Source of the DNA: Flavonifractor sp. An82
GTDB lineage: Bacteria; Bacillota; Clostridia; Oscillospirales; Oscillospiraceae
Length of the DNA: 64,000 bases
Reading direction: 5' to 3'
Assembly: GCF_002159265.1 (NCBI RefSeq)
Contig: NZ_NFHG01000018.1
Location: 1-64,000, forward strand
In this document: positions 29,391 through 37,662 of the stretch, piece after piece
Layout: the number at the start of each line of letters is the position of its first letter
How positions within the stretch are numbered: the first letter of the stretch is position 1
Translations under genes and position numbers: made by a program
The notes under the pieces: generated by a model
What the model saw: only the letters and a program-made list of their open reading frames with translations
The model's database searches: none
What the model was told of the DNA's origin: nothing

Positions 29391-30231
29391 TGACCAGATA
29401 CTGCCCGCCGGTGACGCCGCCGAAAAGATACTTCCCCTCGGTGTTGGTCTTGGTGGTGGCGATCAGGGTCTCGGTGGCGGTGGCGCCGGTGCCGGTCACC
29501 TCATAGAGGCCCACGAAGCATCCGGCCACAGCGGTACCGTTCTTGTCCCGAATAATGCCGCTGACGGTGCCGTTGTAGGTGCGGGCGTCCACCGTCAGGG
29601 ACATGGTCACGTTGGCGATGGAGCCGCCGGTGATGGTCACCACCATGGAGGCGGAGGTCAGATAGCCGTCGGCAGAGGCCAGCATGGTATACACGCCGTC
29701 GGCCACATCGTAGAACAGGAACTCGCCGTCGTCAGCGGAATAGGTGGAGGCCACCACCGCGTCGCTCTGGTCCTTGAGGGTGATCTTCGCACCCGCCAGA
29801 GGGGTCACGTCGGCGCCCACCAGGGCGGTGAGCACACCGGCAATGGCGCCCAGGGCCAGGGTGGCATCGGCCGTGCACACCAGGTTCATCAGGGTGGTGT
29901 CGCTGGACACCAGGGTCACGCCCACGGCGTCGCTGAGCCGGTAGCCGTCCTTGACGGCGCTGATGGTATAGGTGCCGGCGGGCACCCCGTTGAGGGAATA
30001 CTGACCGGCAGCGTCGGTGGTGGTGTGCTGGAAGGGGGCACCGGTGCTGTCAAAGAGCTTGACGGTGGCGTCGGCCAGAGGGGCCGTGCCGTCGGTCACG
30101 GTACCGTATACAGTGGCAGTACCACCCGGAGCGGGAGGCAGTTCCAGGTTGATGTCCGCCTCCTGGATGCCCTGCAGTTCGAAGCTGGGGCTGTGCTCCA
30201 AGCCAAGAAGGTCCTGCTTGATATCCGCCAT
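29371..30231 (-). CDS. Protein of carboxypeptidase-regulatory/Ig-like repeats
   Basis: A 286-aa protein made of three beta-sandwich repeats of the CarboxypepD_reg type (about 40-110, 125-205, 212-283). Each has the pattern GxVTDxxGxPLAxAxVxL...DxxGxYxxxxVxxGxYxxxAxxxGY. There is no signal peptide, transmembrane segment or sorting motif, unusual because such repeats normally sit outside the cell. The N-terminal 35 residues (MADIKQDLLGLEHSPSFEL) are unlike the repeats. A GGAGGA ribosome-binding site is near the ATG, and a GC-rich hairpin (30271-30296) lies in its leader. Function unknown. Confidence 0.7.
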   Translation of the reverse strand: MADIKQDLLGLEHSPSFELQGIQEADINLELPPAPGGTATVYGTVTDGTAPLADATVKLFDSTGAPFQHTTTDAAGQYSLNGVPAGTYTISAVKDGYRLSDAVGVTLVSSDTTLMNLVCTADATLALGAIAGVLTALVGADVTPLAGAKITLKDQSDAVVASTYSADDGEFLFYDVADGVYTMLASADGYLTSASMVVTITGGSIANVTMSLTVDARTYNGTVSGIIRDKNGTAVAGCFVGLYEVTGTGATATETLIATTKTNTEGKYLFGGVTGGQYLVKAKMEQ

Positions 30232-30453
30232 AATTGTTCCTCCTGAAGTGATGGTCTGATAGGCTCAGCCTGCGCCCGCTCCGGAGAGCAGGCGCACATC
30301 ATCCTATTCCGCCCCGCTGCCGGGCGGTTCCGGCCGCCGGTGAAATTCTCAAATTGTTCACGGATTTTTAAGCACCCTTTCAAGTAAATCTGGTACTCTA
30401 TGTCCAGCAGGCGGTCCTCCCGCCTGAGAATTTTCCCTTTGGAGGTTTATATG

Positions 30454-31245
30454 ATGAAACAGAATCGATATCTTGCCCTGACCCTGGCGGGCCTGTTATC
30501 TGTGGGTCTGCTCAGCGGCTGCGGTTCCAAGAACAACGACAGTGATACCCTGACCGAGAGCCCCTCTCCCACCCCGGTTCAGGAGAGCCCCGCTGTGGAG
30601 ACCGGCACGGAAAGCGAGGCCTACACCGCCGCCATGGTCCTGTCCGTGGACGGAAGTCAGCTGACCCTTCAGCTCTACACACCGGCGGAGGAGGGCGCCG
30701 CCCAGGGCATCGCGGACCCCGCTGATTTTGACCTGGCAAACTACGTCCTCTCCCAGGACACCATGCTGGTGGCCGTGGATGACGAGAGCGTGCTGCGCTC
30801 CCCGGACAGCGCCGACGGCAGCTCCCTGATGCTGGCCGATCTGAAGCCGGGCACCATCCTGCTGGTACAGCAGAACGCCGACGACGGCTCCCTCACCGAC
30901 GTGGTGGTCCAGAATGCCGGCGAAGTGTCCGCCGACAAGCTGGCTCAGGTCACCGCCAACTCTGAAACCGGCCTGGAGGTGGCCTGGTACCAGTCCGACG
31001 ACCCGGAGAGCGTGGTCACCAGCTACACTAACGTGAATCTGGACCTGTACGCCCTGAGCACCGAGTCCCAGGCCCTGGCCGCCGATGACTCCACCCCGGT
31101 CTACCGGCTGGAGGACGGCGTTCTGCTCCAGGCGACCCTGTCTGATCTCAGCGTGGGCGACACCCTGGTGGTCTCCCTGTCCGCTGACGACACGCCGGTA
31201 CAGATCGTGGCCATCCAGGGCGGTGATACCACCGGCTCCGTATAA
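30454..31245 (+). CDS. Predicted lipoprotein of unknown function
   Basis: A 263-aa exported lipoprotein: basic MKQNR start, hydrophobic core and lipobox LLSGCG (Cys near residue 24), then a Ser/Thr/Pro/Glu-rich spacer (about 27-55). The remaining 210 residues are acidic with beta-type repeats (DGSQLTLQLY, LKPGTILLVQQ, LSVGDTLVVSLS). Start is at 30454 with GGAGG 8 bases before it; ATG 30451 is an alternative. It lies upstream of the sulfotransferase gene but is separated from it by a promoter. No family recognised. Confidence 0.8.
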   Translation: MKQNRYLALTLAGLLSVGLLSGCGSKNNDSDTLTESPSPTPVQESPAVETGTESEAYTAAMVLSVDGSQLTLQLYTPAEEGAAQGIADPADFDLANYVLSQDTMLVAVDDESVLRSPDSADGSSLMLADLKPGTILLVQQNADDGSLTDVVVQNAGEVSADKLAQVTANSETGLEVAWYQSDDPESVVTSYTNVNLDLYALSTESQALAADDSTPVYRLEDGVLLQATLSDLSVGDTLVVSLSADDTPVQIVAIQGGDTTGSV

Positions 31246-31270
31246 GTTTGTCCCAGGGCGGGACGATCTC

Positions 31271-31325
31271 TTTTCAGCCCAGACAGATTCTGCTATAATA
31301 GCGTGGGCTTGCGTTCCTGGAACGC
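31271..31325 (+). promoter_or_regulatory. Promoter and palindromic operator of the sulfotransferase gene
   Basis: TTTTCA (31271-31276), 17 bases, perfect TATAAT (31294-31299). Just after the expected transcription start lies GCGTTCC-T-GGAACGC (31311-31325), a perfect palindrome with 7-bp arms. A site in that place would suit a repressor. No regulator gene adjoins it. Confidence 0.6.
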
Positions 31326-31379
31326 CCATCCCCGGCGTTCCCCGCGTTTGATACTGTTGATAACAGGGAGTGGCCTATT

Positions 31380-33134
31380 GTGACACGCAGAAAGAAAGTA
31401 TGTTTGATTTTGGTGCTGGCGGCCCTTTTGATCGTGGCCGCGCTGGTGATCGTCTTCGCCGTGGCCAGGGCCTTTGTGGCTCAGGAGCATGAGGTACGAT
31501 CGGTCTGGCAGGTGGATGTAGGCGAGCTGCTGGGCAAAGACCAGACGCTTGAGCTGGAGATCTGTCAGGCTGCCCTGGAGTCCGACCTGTCGGTGATCCA
31601 GCTGGTCCCCTATGAGGTGGACCAGGAGGGCTTTACCTACTATGACACCGGCGTACAGGACCGGCTGGCCCAGGCGCTGGATACCGCCAAGCAGATGAGT
31701 GACGGCTGGACGGCAGAGGCCCCTCTGGCCGTTCTCAATCCCTTCGGCACCGGCAGCAACGGCCTTTACTTATACTTTGAGACCACCTTGCCCACTCAGG
31801 TATCCTACACCATCCATGTGGACGATGAGTCCATCCCCGACTACACCGCCGCTGCTGCCTCCAGCGGGCAGACCTATTCCAAGGAGCATGAGTTCCAGCT
31901 CATCGGTCTGGTGCCCGGCGAAACCAACCAGGTCACTCTGACCCTCACCGGCTCCTGGGGCAACGTGCGGCAAAAAGTCACCTTCTCCATCACCATGCCG
32001 GAAACCCACTCGGGCTATCCAACCCGGCTGGATTATACCGACGGGGAGAGTACCGCGGCACTGTCCGACGGGCTGTTTGCCATGATGCGCACCAACGGCT
32101 ATCTGGGCTACGGCTTCTTCTTTGACAACAGCGGCGTCATGTGCTACGAGATGGTGCTGGAGGGCTTCGGCCTGGACCGGGTGCTCAGCTACGGGGATGA
32201 GATCGTTACCTGTGTCTCCTCCACCCGGCTGGCCCGGATGAACGGCCTGGGCCAAGTGCTGCAGGTCTGCAATCTGGACGGCTACGAGCTCCACCACGAC
32301 ATCACCTACGGCTCCGACAACACCGTGGTGGCCCTGGTGAACAAGCTGGACAGCGACACCACCGAGGACGTGGTCATCGAGGTGGATCTGGAGAGCGGTG
32401 AAGTCACCGAGCTGGTGGACTTCTCTGAGCTGATGGCCGCCTACTGTGAGGAGGAGACCTATCCCATTTCCATCACCTCCGATTTCTTCTGGGAGGCCGG
32501 AAACTGGGACTGGCTCCACCTGAACACGGTCCAGTATCTGGAGGAGGCGGACAGTCTGATCGTCTCCTCCCGTGAGACCTCCACCATCATCAAGGTGGAG
32601 GGGGTCCACAGCGATCCCCAGCTGACCTGGCTGCTGGGCAACCCCGACTTCTGGGCGGACACCGCCTACGCCGAGCTGTCCCTGACGCCGGTGGGAGATT
32701 TCGTCTTCCAATACGGCCAGCACAGCGTAGAGTACGCCGGGGCAGGTGACCAGGAAGGAGTCTACTACCTTTCCCTTTATAATAACAACTACTGGTCCCT
32801 CAACACCCGGGACTACGACCCGGAGCTGGAGGACAGCGTCTGCCGTGACCTCTACGGCGGCAGCGAGGACAGGAGCTGGGTCTATGTCTATGAGGTGGAT
32901 GAGAACCAGGGCACCTTCACTCTGGCGGAATCCTTCTCCGTCCCCTATTCCAGCATCGTCTCCAACGCCGCCCCCGCCGGCACGGCGGGCAACTGGGTGG
33001 TCAACAGCGGTGTGGCCAATGTGTTTGGTGAGTACGACGACGACGGTGTGCTCATCCGCCAGTTTGACTACGACTGCACCATGCAGGGCTACCGTACCTT
33101 CAAGCTGGACATGAAGGGCTTCTGGTTCCAGTAA
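31380..33134 (+). CDS. Aryl-sulfate sulfotransferase, membrane-anchored
   Basis: A 584-aa PAPS-independent arylsulfotransferase (AssT family) that moves sulfate between phenolic compounds outside the membrane. An N-terminal hydrophobic anchor (about 6-28) precedes an Ig-like N-domain (about 60-210) and a beta-propeller. Family residues can be placed: His305/His306 (HHDI), His380 and Asn382 (DWLHLN), Arg398 (SSRETST, 18 residues after His380) and His448 (GQHSV). The start is a GTG with GGGAG upstream. Dsb-type disulfide partners are not seen here. Substrates are probably phenols, perhaps including p-cresol from the hpdBCA pathway (inference). Confidence 0.87.
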   Translation: MTRRKKVCLILVLAALLIVAALVIVFAVARAFVAQEHEVRSVWQVDVGELLGKDQTLELEICQAALESDLSVIQLVPYEVDQEGFTYYDTGVQDRLAQALDTAKQMSDGWTAEAPLAVLNPFGTGSNGLYLYFETTLPTQVSYTIHVDDESIPDYTAAAASSGQTYSKEHEFQLIGLVPGETNQVTLTLTGSWGNVRQKVTFSITMPETHSGYPTRLDYTDGESTAALSDGLFAMMRTNGYLGYGFFFDNSGVMCYEMVLEGFGLDRVLSYGDEIVTCVSSTRLARMNGLGQVLQVCNLDGYELHHDITYGSDNTVVALVNKLDSDTTEDVVIEVDLESGEVTELVDFSELMAAYCEEETYPISITSDFFWEAGNWDWLHLNTVQYLEEADSLIVSSRETSTIIKVEGVHSDPQLTWLLGNPDFWADTAYAELSLTPVGDFVFQYGQHSVEYAGAGDQEGVYYLSLYNNNYWSLNTRDYDPELEDSVCRDLYGGSEDRSWVYVYEVDENQGTFTLAESFSVPYSSIVSNAAPAGTAGNWVVNSGVANVFGEYDDDGVLIRQFDYDCTMQGYRTFKLDMKGFWFQ

Positions 33135-33183
33135 ACAGCAAAACGCCCCCGGAGACCGAGGTCTCCGGGGGCGTTTTGCTGTT
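33134..33183. terminator. Bidirectional terminator with 23-bp stem
   Basis: Perfect 23-bp inverted repeat (33134-33156 and 33161-33183) with a CGAG loop. It overlaps the last base of the sulfotransferase stop codon and the stop codon of the convergent gene ending at 33182. Confidence 0.95.
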
Positions 33184-33829
33184 ATTCATCTGTTCCTGCC
33201 CAGTAACACCGCATGTGGCGGCGCACCGCCTTGCTCAGGGCGGGGATGCCCAGCAACTCCAGCCCGGTGCGCCAGGTGCAGCCCGTCCGGGCAAACAGGG
33301 TCCGCAGCTGATCCGGCAGCTCGTTTTCACAGGGGGGCTGACCCTGCCGGCGCACCGCCCCGCAGTAGTCCCATACCGCCGCCCGGGCCTCCTCGTCCAA
33401 AATCAGGCCCTGGCTGTGGCACCGCCGGAAGAAGGGGCGTGGGTCCACCCGCTCCGGCCAGTCCGCCGGCCACCTTCGCTCCGCCTGCCGCTGGCGGCTG
33501 CGTCCCCGGGCACACCAGCAGGCCCGGTGGAGGGAGCCGAACCGCTTCTCCAGATACCAGCGATAGACGCACAGCAGCCGGTCCGGCCGGGGTGCCCCGT
33601 CCCCCTTCTCCATGGTGTCCACCAGGGGCTCCAGCAGCTCCTCATTGGAGAAGCTGGCATAGACCTGCCGCCCGATGGGGGATCGGGGGTCAAAATAGTC
33701 CTCCAGATCCCCGTCCAGCCCCGCGGACAGTCCGCCAAGCTCCTCCATCTCCTCCTCCAGCTCCGTCAGCCACTGGCGGTATCCCGCCAACTCCCGCTCC
33801 GACAACCGCATCTGCTTGCCTGTGTTCAT
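33182..33829 (-). CDS. Unrecognised 215-aa protein behind a cobalamin riboswitch
   Basis: Not recognised. From the ATG at 33829 (AGGAGG 11 bases upstream) it is a soluble, Arg/Glu-rich protein without signal peptide or membrane segment. The N-terminal third has a short charged helix (RQWLTELEEEMEELGG). The middle holds LLCVYRWYLEKRFGSLHRACW and RRCHSQGLILDEEARAAVWDYCG. The C-terminus has a possible helix-turn-helix-like run (RTGCTWRTGLELLGIPALSKAVRRH). Cysteines do not form an obvious metal motif. The frame could be extended to 34162, but that would run through the riboswitch and terminator. It is the only gene downstream of the riboswitch. Confidence 0.65.
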   Translation of the reverse strand: MNTGKQMRLSERELAGYRQWLTELEEEMEELGGLSAGLDGDLEDYFDPRSPIGRQVYASFSNEELLEPLVDTMEKGDGAPRPDRLLCVYRWYLEKRFGSLHRACWCARGRSRQRQAERRWPADWPERVDPRPFFRRCHSQGLILDEEARAAVWDYCGAVRRQGQPPCENELPDQLRTLFARTGCTWRTGLELLGIPALSKAVRRHMRCYWAGTDE

Positions 33830-33890
33830 ATGCCTGCCAACCTCCTGCCCTATGCTGTGGGTTTTCTTTCCTGGCGGGGCATGACAAAGC

Positions 33891-33922
33891 AAAAAGCGCT
33901 TCCCCGACGGGAAGCGCTTTTT
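33891..33922 (-). terminator. Terminator forming the riboswitch expression platform
   Basis: Perfect stem of 12-14 bp (AAAGCGCTTCCC / GGGAAGCGCTTT with flanking A/T runs) and CGAC loop. It lies between the cobalamin aptamer and the coding start and is placed to attenuate transcription when cobalamin is bound. Confidence 0.88.
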
Positions 33923-33989
33923 CTCTGGTGACGGACCGCAAACCGGTCCCGGCGCGCCATTTCCCCGCCGAAAATGCGCACCCACTGCG

Positions 33990-34160
33990 GCTGGCCGGTC
34001 TCCTGGCTTGGATTCCTCCTCACGCCCGTCTTCCCATCCGGCTTGCCGGACAGTGACCTTCTGAGCGTTCGTCCTCCTTACAGTAGAGAGGGCTGCTGCG
34101 GACTTGCACCGCATTCCCATTGAAAGCCTCCCCGTGGGGATGGCTACCAACCGCTGTATC
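33990..34160 (-). ncRNA. Cobalamin riboswitch
   Basis: On the minus strand the leader contains the signature elements in order: GGGAATGCGGTGCAAGTCC, the CACTG / GGAAG core and the B12 box AGCCAGGAGACC (complement of GGTCTCCTGGCT at 33997-34008). Paired arms such as GTCCGGCAAGCCGGAT are visible. These are the conserved blocks of the adenosylcobalamin/cobalamin riboswitch class. A strong promoter lies just upstream and a terminator just downstream, so the whole control unit is intact. Confidence 0.93.
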
Positions 34161-34176
34161 ATTTACTTGTAGATTT

Positions 34177-34205
34177 ATTATATCAGCTTTTTTCCCACTT
34201 CTCAA
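34177..34205 (-). promoter_or_regulatory. Promoter of the cobalamin riboswitch unit
   Basis: Minus strand TTGAGA (34200-34205), 17 bases, perfect TATAAT (34177-34182). The predicted start lies a few bases before the aptamer. Confidence 0.8.
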
Positions 34206-34212
34206 GGGGATT

Positions 34213-35343
34213 TTATTTCAGCCGGGCGGTGAAGTCGGCCATGGCCTCCGAGATCTTCAGCTGCTGGGGACATACCGCCTCGCAGCTGCGGCAGCCGATG
34301 CAGGCGGAGGGCTGCTTGTCCTTGGGGATGGCGGACAGGGCCATGGGGGCGATGAAGCCGCCGCCGGTAAAGCGGTGCTCGTTGTACAGGGCCAGCAGAT
34401 CCGGGATGTCCAGCCCCTTGGGGCAGTGGCTGACGCAGTAGCGGCAGGCGGTGCAGGCCAGGGCGGCGGGCCCGGTCATGGAGCGGCCCAGGGCCAGCAG
34501 GGCCTCCCACTCCCCGTCGCTGAGGGGAGCCTCGGTGGAGAAGGTCTCCAGATTTGCCCTGGTCTGCTCCAGATCGGACATGCCGGACAGGGTGACCACC
34601 ACGCCGGGAATGGTCTGGAGGAAGCGGAAGGCCCAGGCGGGAATGGTCTCCCGGGGCCGCAGCTTCTTCAATGCATCCCCCTCCCCTTCGGTGAGCTTGG
34701 CCAGCCGGCCGCCCCGCAGGGGCTCCATCACCCACACCGGGATGTGATATTCCTCCAGCAGCTCCACCTTCTCCTTACAGCCCTGGAAGGTCCAGTCCAC
34801 ATAGTTGAGCTGGAGCTGGCAGAACTCCATGTGCTCCCCGTAGGCCTCCAGAAAGCGCTTGAGCACCGGCATGGCCCCGTGGCAGGAGAATCCCAGGTGC
34901 CTGATGCGCCCGTTTTTCTTCTGCTCCAGCAGGTAGTCCAGAATGCCGTACTTGGGGTCCAGGTAGGCGTCGATGTTCATCTCGCACACGTTATGGAAGA
35001 GGTAAAAGTCGAAGTACTCCACCTGACACTTCTTCAGCTGGGCCTCGAAAATGTCCGCCACCTTGTCCATATTGGACAGGTCATAGCCGGGGAATTTATC
35101 GGCCAGATAGAAGCTCTCCCGGGGATAGGCGGCCAGGGTCTTGCCGATGGCAAGCTCTGAGTTGCCGCTGTGGTAGCCCCAGGCGGTGTCGTAGTAGTTG
35201 ACGCCGTTGGACATGGCATAGGCCACCATCTCCTCCACCGCCGCCTGGTCCACCTGGTCATCCTTCCCGTCCACCACCGGCAGGCGCATGCAGCCCATAC
35301 CCAGAGCGGACAGCTTCAGATCCTGAAATGCTTTATAGATCAT
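34213..35343 (-). CDS. Aldo/keto reductase with C-terminal ferredoxin domain
   Basis: A 376-aa protein with an AKR barrel (about 1-285; GMGCMRLP, YYDTAWGYHSGNSE with catalytic Tyr, FYLADKFPGY with Lys). A C-terminal domain follows with two CxxCxxxC...CP motifs (CTACRYCVSHCPKG and CIGCRSCEAVCPQQ) for two [4Fe-4S] clusters. Such clostridial fusions are thought to couple NADPH or ferredoxin to carbonyl reduction; the substrate is unknown. The ATG at 35343, following AAAGGATGG, is preferred over one four codons earlier, which overlaps the ribosome-binding site. It has its own MerR-type promoter. Confidence 0.88.
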   Translation of the reverse strand: MIYKAFQDLKLSALGMGCMRLPVVDGKDDQVDQAAVEEMVAYAMSNGVNYYDTAWGYHSGNSELAIGKTLAAYPRESFYLADKFPGYDLSNMDKVADIFEAQLKKCQVEYFDFYLFHNVCEMNIDAYLDPKYGILDYLLEQKKNGRIRHLGFSCHGAMPVLKRFLEAYGEHMEFCQLQLNYVDWTFQGCKEKVELLEEYHIPVWVMEPLRGGRLAKLTEGEGDALKKLRPRETIPAWAFRFLQTIPGVVVTLSGMSDLEQTRANLETFSTEAPLSDGEWEALLALGRSMTGPAALACTACRYCVSHCPKGLDIPDLLALYNEHRFTGGGFIAPMALSAIPKDKQPSACIGCRSCEAVCPQQLKISEAMADFTARLK

Positions 35344-35388
35344 GGTTTGTTCCATCCTTTCCTATAAACGGATCGTATCTTCCATGTT

Positions 35389-35419
35389 ACCCTACCACTT
35401 GGAGTGCACTCCATGTCAA
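35389..35419 (-). promoter_or_regulatory. MerR-type promoter with operator in a 19-bp spacer
   Basis: Minus strand TTGACA (35414-35419) and TAGGGT (35389-35394) are 19 bases apart. The spacer begins with the palindrome TGGAGTG-CACTCCA (35400-35413). An over-long spacer filled by a dyad is the hallmark of MerR-family activation. The likely target is the aldo/keto reductase gene. No MerR-family gene is in this window. Confidence 0.75.
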
Positions 35420-35450
35420 GAGGTTTTTTCAGTTTACCGGGAAACAAAAA

Positions 35451-35482
35451 AGCGCCCCCGCCTGTTTTCAGGCGGAGGCGCT
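35451..35482 (-). terminator. Intrinsic terminator after cutC
   Basis: 14-bp stem with one mismatch (AGCGCCCCCGCCTG / CAGGCGGAGGCGCT), TTTT loop, followed on the minus strand by TTTTTTGTTTC. Confidence 0.85.
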
Positions 35483-35494
35483 GCTGTTTCTTCT

Positions 35495-36247
35495 TTAGCC
35501 GGGCAGGCGGCTCACCATGCCGCCGATGTAGTCGCTGTCAATGACGTTGAAGCGGTCCTCGGGGGGATAGAGGGCGCCGCCGTAATAGATGGCCCGGTTG
35601 TTGTTGACGGAGGTGTCATACTGGGCCTTGTGGGCGGCCAGGTGGATCTGGTCGCAGCCGGTTTCGGCAATGACCCGGTCCATATTGCGGGCGGTGATGC
35701 CGGCGCCGGGCAGGATCTGGATGCGGCCGGCGGCATACTGAATCATCTCACGGACGGTCTGGGTACCCAGGGACACGTCGGGCTCCTGGCCGCTGGTAAG
35801 CACACGGGTGATACCCAGCTCGATGAGGGCGTCCAGGGTCTCCTTCCAGTCGGGCACCACATCGATGGCCCGGTGGAACACGGTCTCCTTCCCCGCCTCC
35901 TGGGCCAGCTGGGCCAGAATGCGGGTGCGCTCCAGGTCCAGGGTGCCGTCCTGATGGAGGAAGCCAAACACCAGGCCGTCGGTGCCGTTGGCCAGCAGCT
36001 GTTTGGCATCCTCGATGGCGGTGGCAAACTCCGCGTCGGTGTAGCAGAAGCCGCCCTCACGGGGACGCACCATGGTCATGATCTTCATACCGGTCTCCCG
36101 CTTGGCCACCAGCAGCTCGCCGATGGTGGGAGTCAGGCCGCCGTGGAAGAGATTGCTGTTGAGCTCCACCCGGTGGGCGCCCGCCTTGTGGGCCTGAATG
36201 ACGTCGTCCGCGCTGCCGCAGCAGACCTCCAGAATCACACTGTTCAT
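35495..36247 (-). CDS. cutC: CutC family protein
   Basis: A 250-aa TIM-barrel protein of the CutC family (LEVCCGSADDVIQAHKAGAHRVELNS; GGLTPT; MVRPREGGFCYTD; LTSGQE; PGAGI). It is historically linked to copper tolerance, but the biochemical activity is not settled. The start at 36247 has GGTGAT 7 bases upstream; a longer frame to 36340 would overlap the promoter. It is divergent from the ROK regulator, which may control it; many ROK proteins regulate a divergent gene (inference). Confidence 0.88.
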   Translation of the reverse strand: MNSVILEVCCGSADDVIQAHKAGAHRVELNSNLFHGGLTPTIGELLVAKRETGMKIMTMVRPREGGFCYTDAEFATAIEDAKQLLANGTDGLVFGFLHQDGTLDLERTRILAQLAQEAGKETVFHRAIDVVPDWKETLDALIELGITRVLTSGQEPDVSLGTQTVREMIQYAAGRIQILPGAGITARNMDRVIAETGCDQIHLAAHKAQYDTSVNNNRAIYYGGALYPPEDRFNVIDSDYIGGMVSRLPG

Positions 36248-36289
36248 TTTTATCATCACCTTAATAATTACTTTGCCTTTATTTTCTTC

Positions 36290-36318
36290 ATTATAATATT
36301 TTTTGTTGATATTGTCAA
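36290..36318 (-). promoter_or_regulatory. Promoter of cutC, consensus
   Basis: Minus strand TTGACA (36313-36318), 17 bases, TATAAT (36290-36295): both hexamers match consensus. It is back to back with the ROK promoter, so a regulator bound here would affect both. Confidence 0.85.
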
Positions 36319-36325
36319 TCACGTC

Positions 36326-36354
36326 TTGATTTTCGCCCATCTTTTGCGTATAAT
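36326..36354 (+). promoter_or_regulatory. Promoter of the ROK regulator gene
   Basis: TTGATT (36326-36331), 17 bases, perfect TATAAT (36349-36354), ending 45 bases before the start at 36399. Confidence 0.8.
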
Positions 36355-36398
36355 ATGGAATAGCAACGGAAAGTGAACGAAATGGTATTTTTTACTTC

Positions 36399-37595
36399 AT
36401 GTTAGTAAATCAGGAGGCGCTTATTTTGGTTGCAGGAAGAAAGGTAGATAAGGTCCTGATGCGCCAAAATAACACCCGTCTCGTGCTCAATACCATCCGT
36501 TCCGCCGGTGAAATGTCCCGTGCCCAGGCTGCCGAGGCCACCGGTATGAGCATCGTCACCGTGGGGCGGATCGCCGATGAGCTCATTGAGCGGGGGGTAC
36601 TGCGGGAGCAGGAAAAGGACGGCTGCATCGGCCGCCCGCCCCGGGTCCTCTCTCTGAACGGCGACCGGCTTCTCTGCCCTGCCGCCTTTTTGTCCCGGGA
36701 GCAGCTCTATCTGGGGCTGGTCTCCCCCGCCGGGCAGCTCTGCCGGCAGGTCTCTCACCCGGTCCCCCAGGAGTCCTTTACCTCCCAGCAGGTGATCCCC
36801 TGGATGGCGGAGCGGTTGAAGGATTTCCTGCATTCTCTTTCCGGGACAGCCTTTCAGCAGACGGTGGGCGTGGTCATCCCCGGCATCGTGGACATCGACC
36901 GGGGAGAGCTGGAGTTCTCCGCCAACTTCCGCTGGCGGTCCGTGCCGGTGGTACGCCAATTAGAGCAGGCCCTGCCCGGCTACTCCTTTGTGCTGGAAAA
37001 CGACTCCAAGGCCATCGCCCTGGCCGAGCACAGCTTCGGCGCCTGCTCCGGCTGCCGGAACATGGTGGTGCTCAACCTGAGCGACGGCATCGGCGCGGCG
37101 GTCATCCTCAACGGAGAGATCTACCGGGGCAAGGACAACATGGCCGGTGAGATCGGCCATATCACCTTAAATCCGGCAGGCAAGATCTGCGAGTGCGGCA
37201 AGGTAGGCTGTCTCCAGACCCAGCTGTCCCACCGGGCCATTCTGGCGGAGGCGGGCACGGTCTACCCAGGCGTCACCTTCCCCCAGCTGCTGGAGTACTA
37301 CCAGCGGGGGGACCCCTTTGCCGTGGGCGTGATCCGGCAGCTCACCTCCTACACCTCCATTGCCATCAACCTGCTGGCCAATACCTACGCTCCCGACGTG
37401 ATCCTGCTGTGCGGCAGTCTGCTGCGGGCCCATCCCCTGATCCCCAGCCTGCTCACCGACAGCTGCCGGGACAGTCTGAGCGAGTATATGCAAAATACCT
37501 TCCAGCTTAAGCTGGAGTCCTTCGGCGTCACCGGCAGCCTCATCGGCGGCGGCGCCGCGGCCCTCCAGCAGGTGCTGGACCGTCTGTGCCGGTGA
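36399..37595 (+). CDS. ROK-family transcriptional regulator
   Basis: A 398-aa protein with an N-terminal MarR-like winged helix (about 20-80; SRAQAAEATGMSIVTVGRIADELIERGVL) and a C-terminal ROK sugar-kinase-like domain. The ROK zinc motif is present as CECGKVGCLQT near residue 270, and the DGIGAAVI phosphate-binding and AGEIGH blocks precede it. NagC/XylR-type members sense sugars or sugar phosphates. There is no sugar transporter next to it; the decayed opp locus follows. The ligand is not predictable. Confidence 0.88.
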   Translation: MLVNQEALILVAGRKVDKVLMRQNNTRLVLNTIRSAGEMSRAQAAEATGMSIVTVGRIADELIERGVLREQEKDGCIGRPPRVLSLNGDRLLCPAAFLSREQLYLGLVSPAGQLCRQVSHPVPQESFTSQQVIPWMAERLKDFLHSLSGTAFQQTVGVVIPGIVDIDRGELEFSANFRWRSVPVVRQLEQALPGYSFVLENDSKAIALAEHSFGACSGCRNMVVLNLSDGIGAAVILNGEIYRGKDNMAGEIGHITLNPAGKICECGKVGCLQTQLSHRAILAEAGTVYPGVTFPQLLEYYQRGDPFAVGVIRQLTSYTSIAINLLANTYAPDVILLCGSLLRAHPLIPSLLTDSCRDSLSEYMQNTFQLKLESFGVTGSLIGGGAAALQQVLDRLCR

Positions 37596-37662
37596 CCGGC
37601 CCGGGCATCCCTTCGGTTATGATGCGAGCATGCATTTTAACAAATCAAGAAAAGATAGGAGA

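Noticed and set aside
33830-34162. N-terminal extension of the 215-aa protein to an upstream ATG
   Set aside because: It would run through the riboswitch terminator and aptamer; the composition changes and no ribosome-binding site supports it.
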